A DNA stretch of 64,000 bases, from the NCBI GenBank assembly GCA_017484285.1, contig JAFUTH010000006.1:62001-126000 (forward strand), given 5' to 3'. The position numbers and the translations under genes are program-made. Shown here piece by piece: positions 9,017 to 15,690 of the stretch. How positions within the stretch are numbered: the first letter of the stretch is position 1; each line of letters begins with the position of its first letter. Below the pieces are notes generated by a model. The model was not told the origin of the DNA and did no database searches. It was given only the letters and a program-made list of their open reading frames with translations. Origin of the DNA: Treponema sp. (GTDB lineage: Bacteria; Spirochaetota; Spirochaetia; Treponematales; Treponemataceae).

Positions 9017-9898
9017 TCAATGCGCCACAACACATTTCCATTTTTTTTGGCACTTCAAGCAGGCTTCTTTTGCAGCAGAATCTGACTGAAAAACACCAAA
9101 AACTGTAGCACCTGAACCAGACATGTCAGCCCAGTCAGCTCCACATTCCAAAATATCCCGAAGGGCTTCACCTATCAAAGGATACTTATCGATAAGAACA
9201 GGAGTGAAGGAATTTGTAAATTTCCAAGCACCAATAAAACCGTAATATAAACGCTTCAACTCCGAGAAATCAGGATATGAAACCTTGTAGACGGAATCAT
9301 ATAAGCCCAATTCGTACGCGTGATCGACCAAAGAATACGCCTCTTTTGTGGAAGAGTGAATTCCCGGAAAAATCAACACAAAACTTAGGTCAGTTCGCGA
9401 TTCGATTGACTCAACAAGCTCTCCACGACCTGAAACTAAGGCACATCCACGCCCTCCTTGAAAGAAGCCTGAATGCAAGAAGAAGAATACGTCGCTTCCG
9501 ACTTTTTCTGCAACGGCATCAGCGAGAGAATCCGTTAACTGAATTTCCGCCAGTTCAGCAAGTCCTTTTAACAGAGATGCTCCGTCAGAAGAACCGCCTC
9601 CCAAACCTCCGCCAGCAGGCAAAAATTTATTAAGCACTACTTCCACACCGAAATCGATATTCGTTTCGGAGCAGAACGCCGAATAAGTTTTCGTCAGCGT
9701 ATTTTCCAGAGGAAGCTGCATTTGAGCACAACGAACGATACATTCTTTTTGGGGAATGCGCCGAATCTGAAGCTCATCGGAAAAATCTAGTGTCTGAAAA
9801 ATACTTTCGATATTGTGATAGCCGTCCGCCCGTTTTTTCAGGACTTTGAGCCCGATATTCACTTTTGCGGGAGCTTTGACACAAACATCAAAAGACAT
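9017..9898 (-). CDS. ispE: 4-diphosphocytidyl-2-C-methyl-D-erythritol kinase
   Basis: A GHMP kinase that phosphorylates CDP-methylerythritol in the non-mevalonate isoprenoid pathway. The 293 residues include KAPAKVNIGLKVLKKRADGYH near the start, the GHMP ATP loop PAGGGLGGGSSDGAS and the C-terminal SGSGATVFGVF. The start codon has no Shine-Dalgarno sequence. A good promoter (TTGACT, 18 bases, TAAAAT) ends only six bases before the ATG, so the mRNA is probably leaderless. It is the first gene of the ispE-spoVG-tRNA-rplY run. Confidence 0.96.
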   Translation of the reverse strand: MSFDVCVKAPAKVNIGLKVLKKRADGYHNIESIFQTLDFSDELQIRRIPQKECIVRCAQMQLPLENTLTKTYSAFCSETNIDFGVEVVLNKFLPAGGGLGGGSSDGASLLKGLAELAEIQLTDSLADAVAEKVGSDVFFFLHSGFFQGGRGCALVSGRGELVESIESRTDLSFVLIFPGIHSSTKEAYSLVDHAYELGLYDSVYKVSYPDFSELKRLYYGFIGAWKFTNSFTPVLIDKYPLIGEALRDILECGADWADMSGSGATVFGVFQSDSAAKEACLKCQKKWKCVVAH

Positions 9899-9904
9899 AA
9901 ATAT

Positions 9905-9934
9905 ATTTTACACAATAAATATTATGAGAGTCAA
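9905..9934 (-). promoter_or_regulatory. Predicted leaderless promoter of ispE
   Basis: On the minus strand TTGACT (9934-9929) is followed after 18 bases by TAAAAT (9910-9905), with six bases left before the ATG at 9898. A start about seven bases after the -10 box coincides with the ATG. The start point is inferred. Confidence 0.65.
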
Positions 9935-9999
9935 TATTAAACTTCACTTTTTTGAACGTGAAAAAGTGGAGAAATTAGAGAAATCTTAGAGCACGCTTA

Positions 10000-10028
10000 T
10001 TGACAGAAGAAAAGCATAAATTTATAGT
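10000..10028 (+). promoter_or_regulatory. Near-consensus sigma-70 promoter for the acidic small protein gene
   Basis: TTGACA at 10000-10005, a 17-base spacer, then TATAGT at 10023-10028. An A+T-rich stretch lies upstream. It is among the best promoter matches in the window. Transcription would start near 10035, leaving a leader of about 20 bases with a GGGAG ribosome site. Confidence 0.8.
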
Positions 10029-10055
10029 TTAGTGTCTTAAAAACAAGGGAGCACC

Positions 10056-10319
10056 ATGCAAGTTAACGATGATATGTTAAATGATGTCAAATACTACGCC
10101 TTGGGTTTTTCATACAATGACGAAATTGATGAAAATTTTGAAGATTCTACAGACGAAGACGATTTTGAATCTGTCGACGACACCACGCTCAACAAATTTG
10201 ATGACGATATTTACGATGACACAATCGACGATGACGATTTCAATGTTATCTACGACAACACTGACACAGAATACAACGACGAAATAGCTTTAGACGACTA
10301 TTCTGATTCAGAAGACTAG
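10056..10319 (+). CDS. Extremely acidic 87-residue protein, unknown function
   Basis: I do not recognise this protein. It has 27 Asp and 8 Glu against 2 Lys and no Arg, His, Cys, Pro or Trp, giving a net charge near -33. Twelve Tyr or Phe residues are spread evenly through it, often flanked by acidic pairs (IYDDTIDDDDF is typical). There is no signal peptide or membrane segment, so it should be cytoplasmic. The gene is well equipped: a consensus-like promoter, a GGGAG ribosome site at ideal distance and a strong terminator downstream. It stands alone on the plus strand between two minus-strand operons. Possible roles are a nucleic-acid mimic, a cation or polyamine buffer, or a partner of a basic protein; none is shown. 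Overlapping frames here are by-products of the GA-rich codons. Confidence 0.75.
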   Translation: MQVNDDMLNDVKYYALGFSYNDEIDENFEDSTDEDDFESVDDTTLNKFDDDIYDDTIDDDDFNVIYDNTDTEYNDEIALDDYSDSED

Positions 10320-10425
10320 TACGAACAGAAAAATTCCCCTACGAGCATAGCTCTTCGGGAGAATCGCTAAAATCGCACATCATGCGATTTCTTAACGCTC
10401 CCTGTCTATATTTTTCTGTTCGTAC
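10319..10425. repeat. Branched palindrome (three-way-junction type) after the acidic protein gene
   Basis: Perfect 16-base outer arms lie at 10319-10334 and 10410-10425. Between them sit a small hairpin (GAGC-ATA-GCTC) and a longer one in which GGGAG/CTCCC encloses AAATCGCA/TGCGATTT. The left arm begins on the last base of the preceding stop codon. In RNA it would fold as a three-way junction. It could be an RNA 3' element or a small non-autonomous palindromic repeat. Confidence 0.7.
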
Positions 10426-10450
10426 GAGAATTTTTGTTCCAAAAATTCTC
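10426..10450. repeat. Perfect hairpin, 10-bp arms
   Basis: GAGAATTTTT and AAAAATTCTC flank a five-base loop, directly after the branched palindrome. It adds to the structured 3' region of the acidic protein transcript. Confidence 0.6.
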
Positions 10451-10461
10451 TCTGTCTTTTA

Positions 10462-10487
10462 CGCCACATTCTGTGGCGATTTTTTTT
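10462..10487 (+). terminator. Intrinsic terminator of the acidic protein gene
   Basis: CGCCACA/TGTGGCG with a three-base loop is followed by A and eight T residues on the plus strand. It ends three bases before the rsfS stop on the opposite strand, so it isolates the two units. Confidence 0.9.
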
Positions 10488-10489
10488 GT

Positions 10490-10834
10490 TTATCTTAATT
10501 TTTTCCCGCCATGCCAGAGTTTTTCCAAATCATAGAATTCACGGGCATCCGCACTCATGAGGTGAACAACCACTGAGCCAATATCGATTAAATTCCAGTC
10601 ATCACCAGAAGGTGCTTTGTTGTGCGTGAGATGGATTTCCATGTCGTTTTCTTTCACATAATCCTTAATCTGCTTTGCTAATCCCTGCCAGTGCGCCGAA
10701 CTGTGAATCGTGGCAATCACAAAAAAATCAGTCCATGAATTCAGTTCAGAAACATCAATTACTGAGACATTTTCTGCCTTTGAATCTTCAAGCATCTGTG
10801 CAATTTCAAGTGCATTCTCTTGTGCCGTTTTCAT
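10490..10834 (-). CDS. rsfS: Ribosome silencing factor RsfS (Iojap family)
   Basis: The 114 residues cover the Iojap fold: a helical start (ENALEIAQMLEDSKAENV), then VIDVSELNSWTDFFVIATIHSSAHWQGLAKQI, and a C-terminal D-I-G-S-V-V-V-H-L strand. RsfS binds uL14 on the large subunit and blocks 30S joining when nutrients are scarce. GGAG stands before the ATG at 10834. The gene ends the obg-nadD-yqeK-LCP-rsfS run and starts 8 bases after the LCP stop. In Firmicutes rsfS also follows nadD and yqeK, which supports the call. Confidence 0.95.
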   Translation of the reverse strand: MKTAQENALEIAQMLEDSKAENVSVIDVSELNSWTDFFVIATIHSSAHWQGLAKQIKDYVKENDMEIHLTHNKAPSGDDWNLIDIGSVVVHLMSADAREFYDLEKLWHGGKKLR

Positions 10835-10842
10835 AGCTTCTC

Positions 10843-12042
10843 CTATTTTTTAACGTATCTTCCATCAAAGTCTTTTCCGAGGATAATCGTAAAATCTACA
10901 TTTGATGCGGTTGAAGTGTCATCATCAGAGATGACCGCTTCTTCAACAATATTTGTACACCGAATAAAATCGCCAAGACTTTTTGCAATCTCAGCGTTTC
11001 CAATATGATTGATGATGACGGTTTTTTCATAATCGTTGGAATCTGCGTTTCCCGTCGTCAGAATATCATAGCCCGCACTTTGGAGCAATATCATCGTGTT
11101 GCGCGCGAGTCCTTGTACCGTCGTGCCGTTTAGAATCTCAAGCACATAGGTTCTGTTTACGTTCGTATTTCCGAGGGTAATGAGCGAATTCGACACCTGT
11201 TTAAAGACCTGTTTGATAAAGTCACCGTCATAGAGCGGAAAAAGAAGCGTTTTTCCGTCAACGACACGCTTTGAGCCAGTGATTGTACGCGGAATCAAGT
11301 GCTCAGAATCAACCTGAGAAATTATCGTCATAAGACGGTAAAATTCTTTGTCATCAAGATTTGACGTCATTTTCTCGCTGATAACGTCAAAGGACTTTTT
11401 GTCTTTTATGATTTTTTCATTGCGGGAAAGCGCCGCAAAAAACGCGGTGAGCACATTCTGCCGCCGTTCTATCGCGTCATCTTCTGTTTCATCTGACTTT
11501 TCATAATTCAGATACGTCTGAATTTTTTCACCGTCAAGAGAAACCACGCCGCTCGGCAAAAGATAACGTTCTCCATCTTCGTTTTTGACATCGACAGGAG
11601 AAGGAACAAAAATCTTCATGCCTCCAAGCATATCCGTCAATTCGCCGAATTTCGTAAGATTCAAGACTATGTAGAAAGGAATTGTTTGCCCTACAAGTTT
11701 TTCGATTTCAGCCTTGTACGATTCGATTCCTTTTTCAAGGTACACCGAATCGATTGAATCGACGCGCCCCAAACTGGAGAAAATCGCTCCTGTGTTTCCG
11801 AGGATATTGATGAGCGCACCTCGTTGGGAAACGGGATAATAAATGAACACATCTGTGAACAGCACGCGGTTTTTGTCTTCCATAACGACGAGCGTTTTGA
11901 TGACGCGGTCAGACTTTAAGTTTTCGTCGACCGTACTCACCCGAAGCGAAAGGGCAAGCCCCACCGTCACCGAAATGAGAATCACGAAAATGAGAAGCAG
12001 CAAAAACGCACCTTTGTTTGAATTCGGGTTGTTGATTTTCAT
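10843..12042 (-). CDS. LytR-CpsA-Psr (LCP) family protein with LytR_C domain
   Basis: About 399 residues. One N-terminal membrane helix (FLLLLIFVILISVTVGLAL) is followed by an LCP catalytic domain at about residues 60-250 and a LytR_C domain at about residues 300-385 (YVLEILNGTTVQGLA). LCP proteins transfer lipid-linked glycopolymers to peptidoglycan or other acceptors outside the inner membrane. I chose the ATG at 12042. An in-frame GTG at 12066 lies inside a CACAGAT-type repeat and is unlikely to be used. The gene sits between yqeK and rsfS, which are normally adjacent, so it is an extra member of this housekeeping operon. Its acceptor in a spirochaete is unclear. Confidence 0.88.
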   Translation of the reverse strand: MKINNPNSNKGAFLLLLIFVILISVTVGLALSLRVSTVDENLKSDRVIKTLVVMEDKNRVLFTDVFIYYPVSQRGALINILGNTGAIFSSLGRVDSIDSVYLEKGIESYKAEIEKLVGQTIPFYIVLNLTKFGELTDMLGGMKIFVPSPVDVKNEDGERYLLPSGVVSLDGEKIQTYLNYEKSDETEDDAIERRQNVLTAFFAALSRNEKIIKDKKSFDVISEKMTSNLDDKEFYRLMTIISQVDSEHLIPRTITGSKRVVDGKTLLFPLYDGDFIKQVFKQVSNSLITLGNTNVNRTYVLEILNGTTVQGLARNTMILLQSAGYDILTTGNADSNDYEKTVIINHIGNAEIAKSLGDFIRCTNIVEEAVISDDDTSTASNVDFTIILGKDFDGRYVKK

Positions 12043-12052
12043 TTTATACGAA

Positions 12053-12080
12053 CCACAGATTAACACAGATTTTCACAGAT
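12053..12080. repeat. CACAGAT-word repeat, single arm
   Basis: Three successive CACAGAT words at about 10-base intervals. They match the arms of the inverted copies at 48656, 57040 and 63684. It lies just upstream of the LCP gene. Confidence 0.8.
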
Positions 12081-12097
12081 TATAATTTTAGTGAGTG

Positions 12098-12697
12098 TTA
12101 ATTATTTTCTCCTTTTAGTTTTTCTAATAATTCTATCGAAGCTTCGGCTACTTTTTTGCTTTTTTTTTCAAGGTAGTCGATGTTTTCTTCAAGAACGGCA
12201 AGCACAAGAGCGTGCAGTGATTTTGCCATGAGATTTGCGCGGTACTCGTCGGTGGATTGCGGGCGGCCTGGCTCAATTTTGTCGGCAACGAAGAGCAAGA
12301 GCGCAAAATCGCAGGAATCAACAGAACCGAAGGTGTGATTTGCAATCGCATCGATGATTTCGCTGTCAGTCACGCCGAATTTTTCTTGAATCAGAACGGC
12401 AGCCGCCCTGCCGTGGAGCAATTCGGGGAGCGATTTTTCAAAGTCCGAAATCGGCTTTCCGTCTTTTTTTACGAGCGAAAAGAGATCTTCATCGGAACAA
12501 TCCTTGCACATGTCGTGAGCAATGCCCGCGACCAAGCCCTTTTCGTCGTTCAAACCGTAATTCGCGCAGAGTGTCGCAAGCATTTGTGCCGTGCGCAGTG
12601 AGTGAGCGTAGCGGCTTTCTTTTACGACCGTTTTTGTATATTCAGAAATTTTCTCGAACAGAGAACCGAGTTTCTTGTCTTTAAATTCAGTTTGCAT
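12098..12697 (-). CDS. yqeK: HD-domain hydrolase YqeK (symmetrical Ap4A hydrolase type)
   Basis: A 199-residue HD-superfamily metal-dependent hydrolase. The motif residues are visible as YAHSLRTAQM (first His), AGIAHDMCKD (HD pair) and HGRAAAVL. The C-terminal half carries ADKIEPGR, typical of YqeK. Members hydrolyse diadenosine tetraphosphate to two ADP. It begins inside the 3' end of nadD (11-base overlap), so the two are translationally coupled. A CACAGAT repeat separates it from the LCP gene downstream. Confidence 0.92.
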   Translation of the reverse strand: MQTEFKDKKLGSLFEKISEYTKTVVKESRYAHSLRTAQMLATLCANYGLNDEKGLVAGIAHDMCKDCSDEDLFSLVKKDGKPISDFEKSLPELLHGRAAAVLIQEKFGVTDSEIIDAIANHTFGSVDSCDFALLLFVADKIEPGRPQSTDEYRANLMAKSLHALVLAVLEENIDYLEKKSKKVAEASIELLEKLKGENN

Positions 12698-13334
12698 AGA
12701 GATTCCTTTCTAAAATATACTCAAAAACGGGCTTTGGAACAAGATAACGCCACGCGCCGTTTTCCGCGACTTTTTGCCGGATTTCCGACGACGAGATTTC
12801 GATTCTAGGATTCTCAACGATTTTGTGCGGATAGGGGAAATTTTCGCGTGTCACGCCCTTCATGGGATGCTTTCCGTATTTTTCGGTGGGAGAATTTTGG
12901 AATTCTTTTTTTAAACCCGAATCTTGCGGTCGGCACGCGAGAATCAAATCCGCCCGCTGAGCCAACGCTTCGGATTTTTCCCATTTGTCGTAATCGGGGA
13001 GCAAATCTTCGCCAAAAATCAAGCCGATTTTCCCTGTGAGAACGCCCTTGTATTTTTCTTCGAGGTAGCAGATTGTGTCCCATGTGTAGGAAACGCCGCC
13101 GCGCCTGAGCTCGCAATCTTCGGCTTCAAAGCGGTCGTCGCCCGAAACGGCAAGGCGCACCATTTCAAAACGGTCGTCACTCGCCACCTGGCACGAAAGC
13201 GACTTGTGGGGTGGCTGGTAGGTGGGCACGAAAAGAATTTTTTCATAGCCGAGCGTTTTGCACACGCTGTCCGCGAGAATCAGATGACCTATGTGAATCG
13301 GGTTGAAGCTCCCGCCGAGCATCGCGATTTTCAT
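12687..13334 (-). CDS. nadD: Nicotinate-nucleotide adenylyltransferase
   Basis: The enzyme adenylates nicotinate mononucleotide in NAD synthesis. The 215 residues start with GGSFNPIHIGHL, the nucleotidyltransferase phosphate loop plus HxGH motif. SSSEIR, the ISSTxIR-type motif, is near the C terminus. Its ATG overlaps the obg stop by one base (TAATG) and its own end overlaps yqeK. This fixes its place in the obg-nadD-yqeK-LCP-rsfS operon. Confidence 0.96.
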   Translation of the reverse strand: MKIAMLGGSFNPIHIGHLILADSVCKTLGYEKILFVPTYQPPHKSLSCQVASDDRFEMVRLAVSGDDRFEAEDCELRRGGVSYTWDTICYLEEKYKGVLTGKIGLIFGEDLLPDYDKWEKSEALAQRADLILACRPQDSGLKKEFQNSPTEKYGKHPMKGVTRENFPYPHKIVENPRIEISSSEIRQKVAENGAWRYLVPKPVFEYILERNLYAN

Positions 13335-14506
13335 TATTCGCGCTCCGAAGTATCCTGCCCCGGAAACTGCTCTTCCATGAATTCATCGACAGAACGAGTC
13401 GCCAAAAAATCTGCCTTTAGGCTCGTGCCCTTCTTTTTTGAAGAGAGGAAACTGCCGTCTGAAACGCGTTTTCCGTCGGAAGTGACGACATCTTCGCCTG
13501 CCATTTTTGTGACAAGCTCCAAAATCGCAACGCGCACTTCGTTCAAGCCCCAGCGAGCCGCCACCGAAACGGAAATCACCTTTGTTTCTGGCTCGATTTT
13601 TTTGATTTCAGCGGCAATTTTTTCAGCATTTTCTTTTGCACCTTCAATGTCGGTCTTGTTGCACAAAACGATGTGCGGCTTATCGAGCAAATCCTTAGAA
13701 AAGCCTTCAAGCTCCGAGCAGAGTGTTTTGTACGCCGTGAGGCAATTTTCGTCGGAGCAATCAATCATGAACAAAAGCCCCGCCGTGCGCGAAATGTGCT
13801 TCAAAAAGCGGATTCCCAAGCCCGCACCTTCGCTTGCTCCCTCAATGATTCCCGGAATGTCGGCGATAATCACATCTCGTTCAGCATCGGCACGCAACAC
13901 GCCGAGATTCGGAATCTTCGTGGTGAACGGATACGGCGCGATTTTCGGTCGTGCGTTCGTGAATGCGTCGAGCAGAGAAGATTTTCCCGCGTTCGGAAAG
14001 CCGACCAAACCGATGTCAGCCATAATCGAAAGTTCAAGGAGCAATTTTCGGTATTCGCCGGGCTGCCCTTTGTTCGCTGTTCGGGGAGCTTGGTTCGTTG
14101 ACGACTTAAAATGCACATTTCCCCAGCCGCCGTTCCCGCCTTTGAGGAAAACAAACTGCTCGTCCTCGCTCTCGGTGGTAAATTCCTTGATAAGTTCTTT
14201 TGTTTCCGCATCACGGATTGCTGTTCCTGGCGGAAGTGCAATCACGACATCTTCGCCGTCTTTTCCGTATTTGTTCCAGCCCTGTCCGTCACCGCCATTC
14301 TTCGCCTTAAAAAATCTCTTGAAGCGGATATTCGCGAGCGTTTTGACATTGCGCTTTACGCAGAAAATGACATCGCCGCCCTTCCCGCCGTCGCCGCCGT
14401 TCGGACCGCCCATCGGCACATATTTTTCACGGCGGAATGACACGCAGCCGTTCCCGCCCTTGCCAGAGGTGACTTCGATTATCGCTTCATCAGCAAATTG
14501 TTTCAC
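13334..14506 (-). CDS. obg: Obg/CgtA ribosome-assembly GTPase
   Basis: About 390 residues. The glycine-rich Obg fold is at residues 1-160 (GKGGNGCVSFRREKYVPMGG). The G domain follows, with GFPNAGKSS, DIPGIIEGAS and NKTDIE. There is no clear C-terminal OCT domain, only a short charged tail. Obg assists 50S maturation and links it to (p)ppGpp. I chose a GTG start at 14506, preceded by GGGAG at six bases. An ATG 57 bases upstream lies within the rpmA terminator hairpin and would add residues absent from the family. A 541-codon open frame on the other strand is a shadow of this gene and nadD. Confidence 0.95.
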   Translation of the reverse strand: MKQFADEAIIEVTSGKGGNGCVSFRREKYVPMGGPNGGDGGKGGDVIFCVKRNVKTLANIRFKRFFKAKNGGDGQGWNKYGKDGEDVVIALPPGTAIRDAETKELIKEFTTESEDEQFVFLKGGNGGWGNVHFKSSTNQAPRTANKGQPGEYRKLLLELSIMADIGLVGFPNAGKSSLLDAFTNARPKIAPYPFTTKIPNLGVLRADAERDVIIADIPGIIEGASEGAGLGIRFLKHISRTAGLLFMIDCSDENCLTAYKTLCSELEGFSKDLLDKPHIVLCNKTDIEGAKENAEKIAAEIKKIEPETKVISVSVAARWGLNEVRVAILELVTKMAGEDVVTSDGKRVSDGSFLSSKKKGTSLKADFLATRSVDEFMEEQFPGQDTSERE

Positions 14507-14523
14507 ACTATTCTCCCACTCAC

Positions 14524-14557
14524 AAAAAAACCCGGAGACAGAAAACTGAATCCGGGC
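14524..14557 (-). terminator. Intrinsic terminator between rpmA and obg
   Basis: On the minus strand CCCGGA and TCCGGG pair around a 14-base loop, followed by seven T residues. It ends the rplU-prp-rpmA unit and argues for the downstream GTG start of obg. Confidence 0.85.
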
Positions 14558-14581
14558 TTTCATCGATTGATTGCCTTAATG

Positions 14582-14669
14582 CCTTGCATGGATGCAAGGT
14601 AAAAGCAAAGAGAGAATTTTCTGAAAGAAAATTCTCGTAAGAATCAGAAATTACAGGAGGTAATTTCTG
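14582..14669. repeat. Three tandem perfect hairpins after rpmA
   Basis: Three palindromes in a row: 8-bp arms at 14582-14599, 10-bp arms at 14612-14636 and 10-bp arms at 14645-14669. Loops are two to five bases. On the coding (minus) strand the hairpin nearest rpmA shows CTCCT in its loop, the complement of a Shine-Dalgarno core. They precede the terminator and may protect the mRNA 3' end. Confidence 0.65.
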
Positions 14670-14671
14670 TT

Positions 14672-14929
14672 CTAGGCCTCAACAGGTACGATTGACGCGT
14701 ACTTGCGATTTCTGCGTTCGTGGAATTTGACAGTGCCGTCTGCTGTTGCAAACAAACTGTCATCGCCCGCGCGTTTTACATTGTCGCCCGGCCAGATTTT
14801 TGTTCCACGCTGTTTTACGATGATTGAACCGGCTGTTACGAATTCACCGCCGTATGCTTTAACTCCCAAGTATTTCGGGTTTGACTGACGGCCGTTTTTT
14901 GCGCCGCTACCACCTTTACTTCGTCCCAT
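14672..14929 (-). CDS. rpmA: 50S ribosomal protein L27
   Basis: An 85-residue L27 with [20 protein letters not shown] at the N terminus and the core [15 protein letters not shown]. The flexible N-terminal tail reaches the peptidyl-transferase centre. The protein begins directly as MGRSKGG, so it lacks the cleavable extension seen in Firmicutes L27, although prp lies directly upstream. Its ATG follows the prp stop by one base. Confidence 0.98.
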   Translation of the reverse strand: MGRSKGGSGAKNGRQSNPKYLGVKAYGGEFVTAGSIIVKQRGTKIWPGDNVKRAGDDSLFATADGTVKFHERRNRKYASIVPVEA

Positions 14930-14930
14930 T

Positions 14931-15263
14931 TTAATCCTCCGTAAGAATTACATTCTCAGGAAATTCTTTTGTAAGAGCTTGAAATCCAGTTCTTAAAAAA
15001 TCTCCGATACATATAAGCTGAGTTTCCGTTTGTGGATTCTCAGATTTGGCTTCTACCGCAAAAGAAAGATTTCCGCGCGAAGAAGCGTCTGCTATCAATA
15101 AAACATTTTCGTTATGTGAAAGAACTTGCATTGCCGTGCGAATCAAAATCGTGATTGCTGAACAAACAATGTCACTTCCTTTCTTAGAAAAATCCGCGTG
15201 CCCGTTAGCTTGACATTTTTTTATCACGCCGTTTTTGCCATAAGAAAGTGTTACGACTGTCAT
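14931..15263 (-). CDS. prp: Ribosomal-processing cysteine protease Prp (YsxB) family
   Basis: A 110-residue protein between rplU and rpmA, the standard position of prp. The conserved pair is present: His in NGHADF and Cys in SDIVCSAIT, thirteen residues apart. In Staphylococcus and Bacillus Prp cuts the N-terminal extension of L27. Here L27 has no such extension, so this copy keeps its active-site residues without an evident known substrate. It starts three bases after the rplU stop. Confidence 0.9.
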   Translation of the reverse strand: MTVVTLSYGKNGVIKKCQANGHADFSKKGSDIVCSAITILIRTAMQVLSHNENVLLIADASSRGNLSFAVEAKSENPQTETQLICIGDFLRTGFQALTKEFPENVILTED

Positions 15264-15266
15264 CTA

Positions 15267-15578
15267 TTAAAGAGTGATGTCCTTAACACGAATGTTTGTG
15301 TATTCCTGTCTGTGACCGATGAGACGGTGATAGTCTTTCTTGCTCTTGTATTTGAAGACAAGAACTTTTTTGTCGCGGAAGCTGTTCTCAACAACTGCGC
15401 TGACTTTTGCGCCTTTAACGAACGGTGTGCCGACAGAAATTTTGTCGCCGTCGCTAACCAAAAGAACTGAGTCGATGTCGATTTTTGCTCCGTCCTCAGC
15501 ATCGATTTTGTCGACCTGAATGAGAGCGTCTTTCTCAGCCTTGTACTGTTTGCCTTTGTATTCAAAAAGTGCGTACAT
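15267..15578 (-). CDS. rplU: 50S ribosomal protein L21
   Basis: A 103-residue L21 that begins MYALFEYKGKQYKAEKD. It contains the VLLVSDGDKISVGTPFV core and the Lys/Arg-rich HRLIGHRQEY tail, which contacts 23S rRNA. A GAGG site precedes the ATG. It leads the rplU-prp-rpmA unit from a clear promoter about 70-100 bases upstream. Confidence 0.98.
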   Translation of the reverse strand: MYALFEYKGKQYKAEKDALIQVDKIDAEDGAKIDIDSVLLVSDGDKISVGTPFVKGAKVSAVVENSFRDKKVLVFKYKSKKDYHRLIGHRQEYTNIRVKDITL

Positions 15579-15646
15579 GTAAAACCTCTTAATCGCCGCA
15601 AAGTGTAACGGAACTCTAACGACTAAAAATAAAATATAAGTACGAG

Positions 15647-15676
15647 ATTATATCAGATTTCAGAAATTGTGGTCAA
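15647..15676 (-). promoter_or_regulatory. Promoter of rplU-prp-rpmA
   Basis: On the minus strand TTGACC (15676-15671), an 18-base spacer and a perfect TATAAT (15652-15647). It leaves a leader of about 60 bases before rplU. Confidence 0.8.
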
Positions 15677-15690
15677 CAGAAAACTTCACG

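Noticed and set aside
10081-10287. Second frame inside the acidic protein gene (Met/Thr-rich)
   Set aside because: By-product of the GAT/GAC codons in the real frame; no ribosome site of its own.
12043-12066. GTG start extending the LCP protein (similarly 48709 for manA and 57155 for asd)
   Set aside because: The GTG lies inside a CACAGAT-type repeat; a normal ATG matching the family N terminus follows.
12924-14549. 541-codon open frame on the plus strand opposite nadD and obg
   Set aside because: Its Phe/Ser/Arg-rich translation is that of an antisense shadow; nadD and obg on the other strand carry full family motifs.
14507-14563. Upstream ATG for obg
   Set aside because: It would place the start within the rpmA terminator hairpin; the GTG at 14506 has GGGAG and fits the family start.
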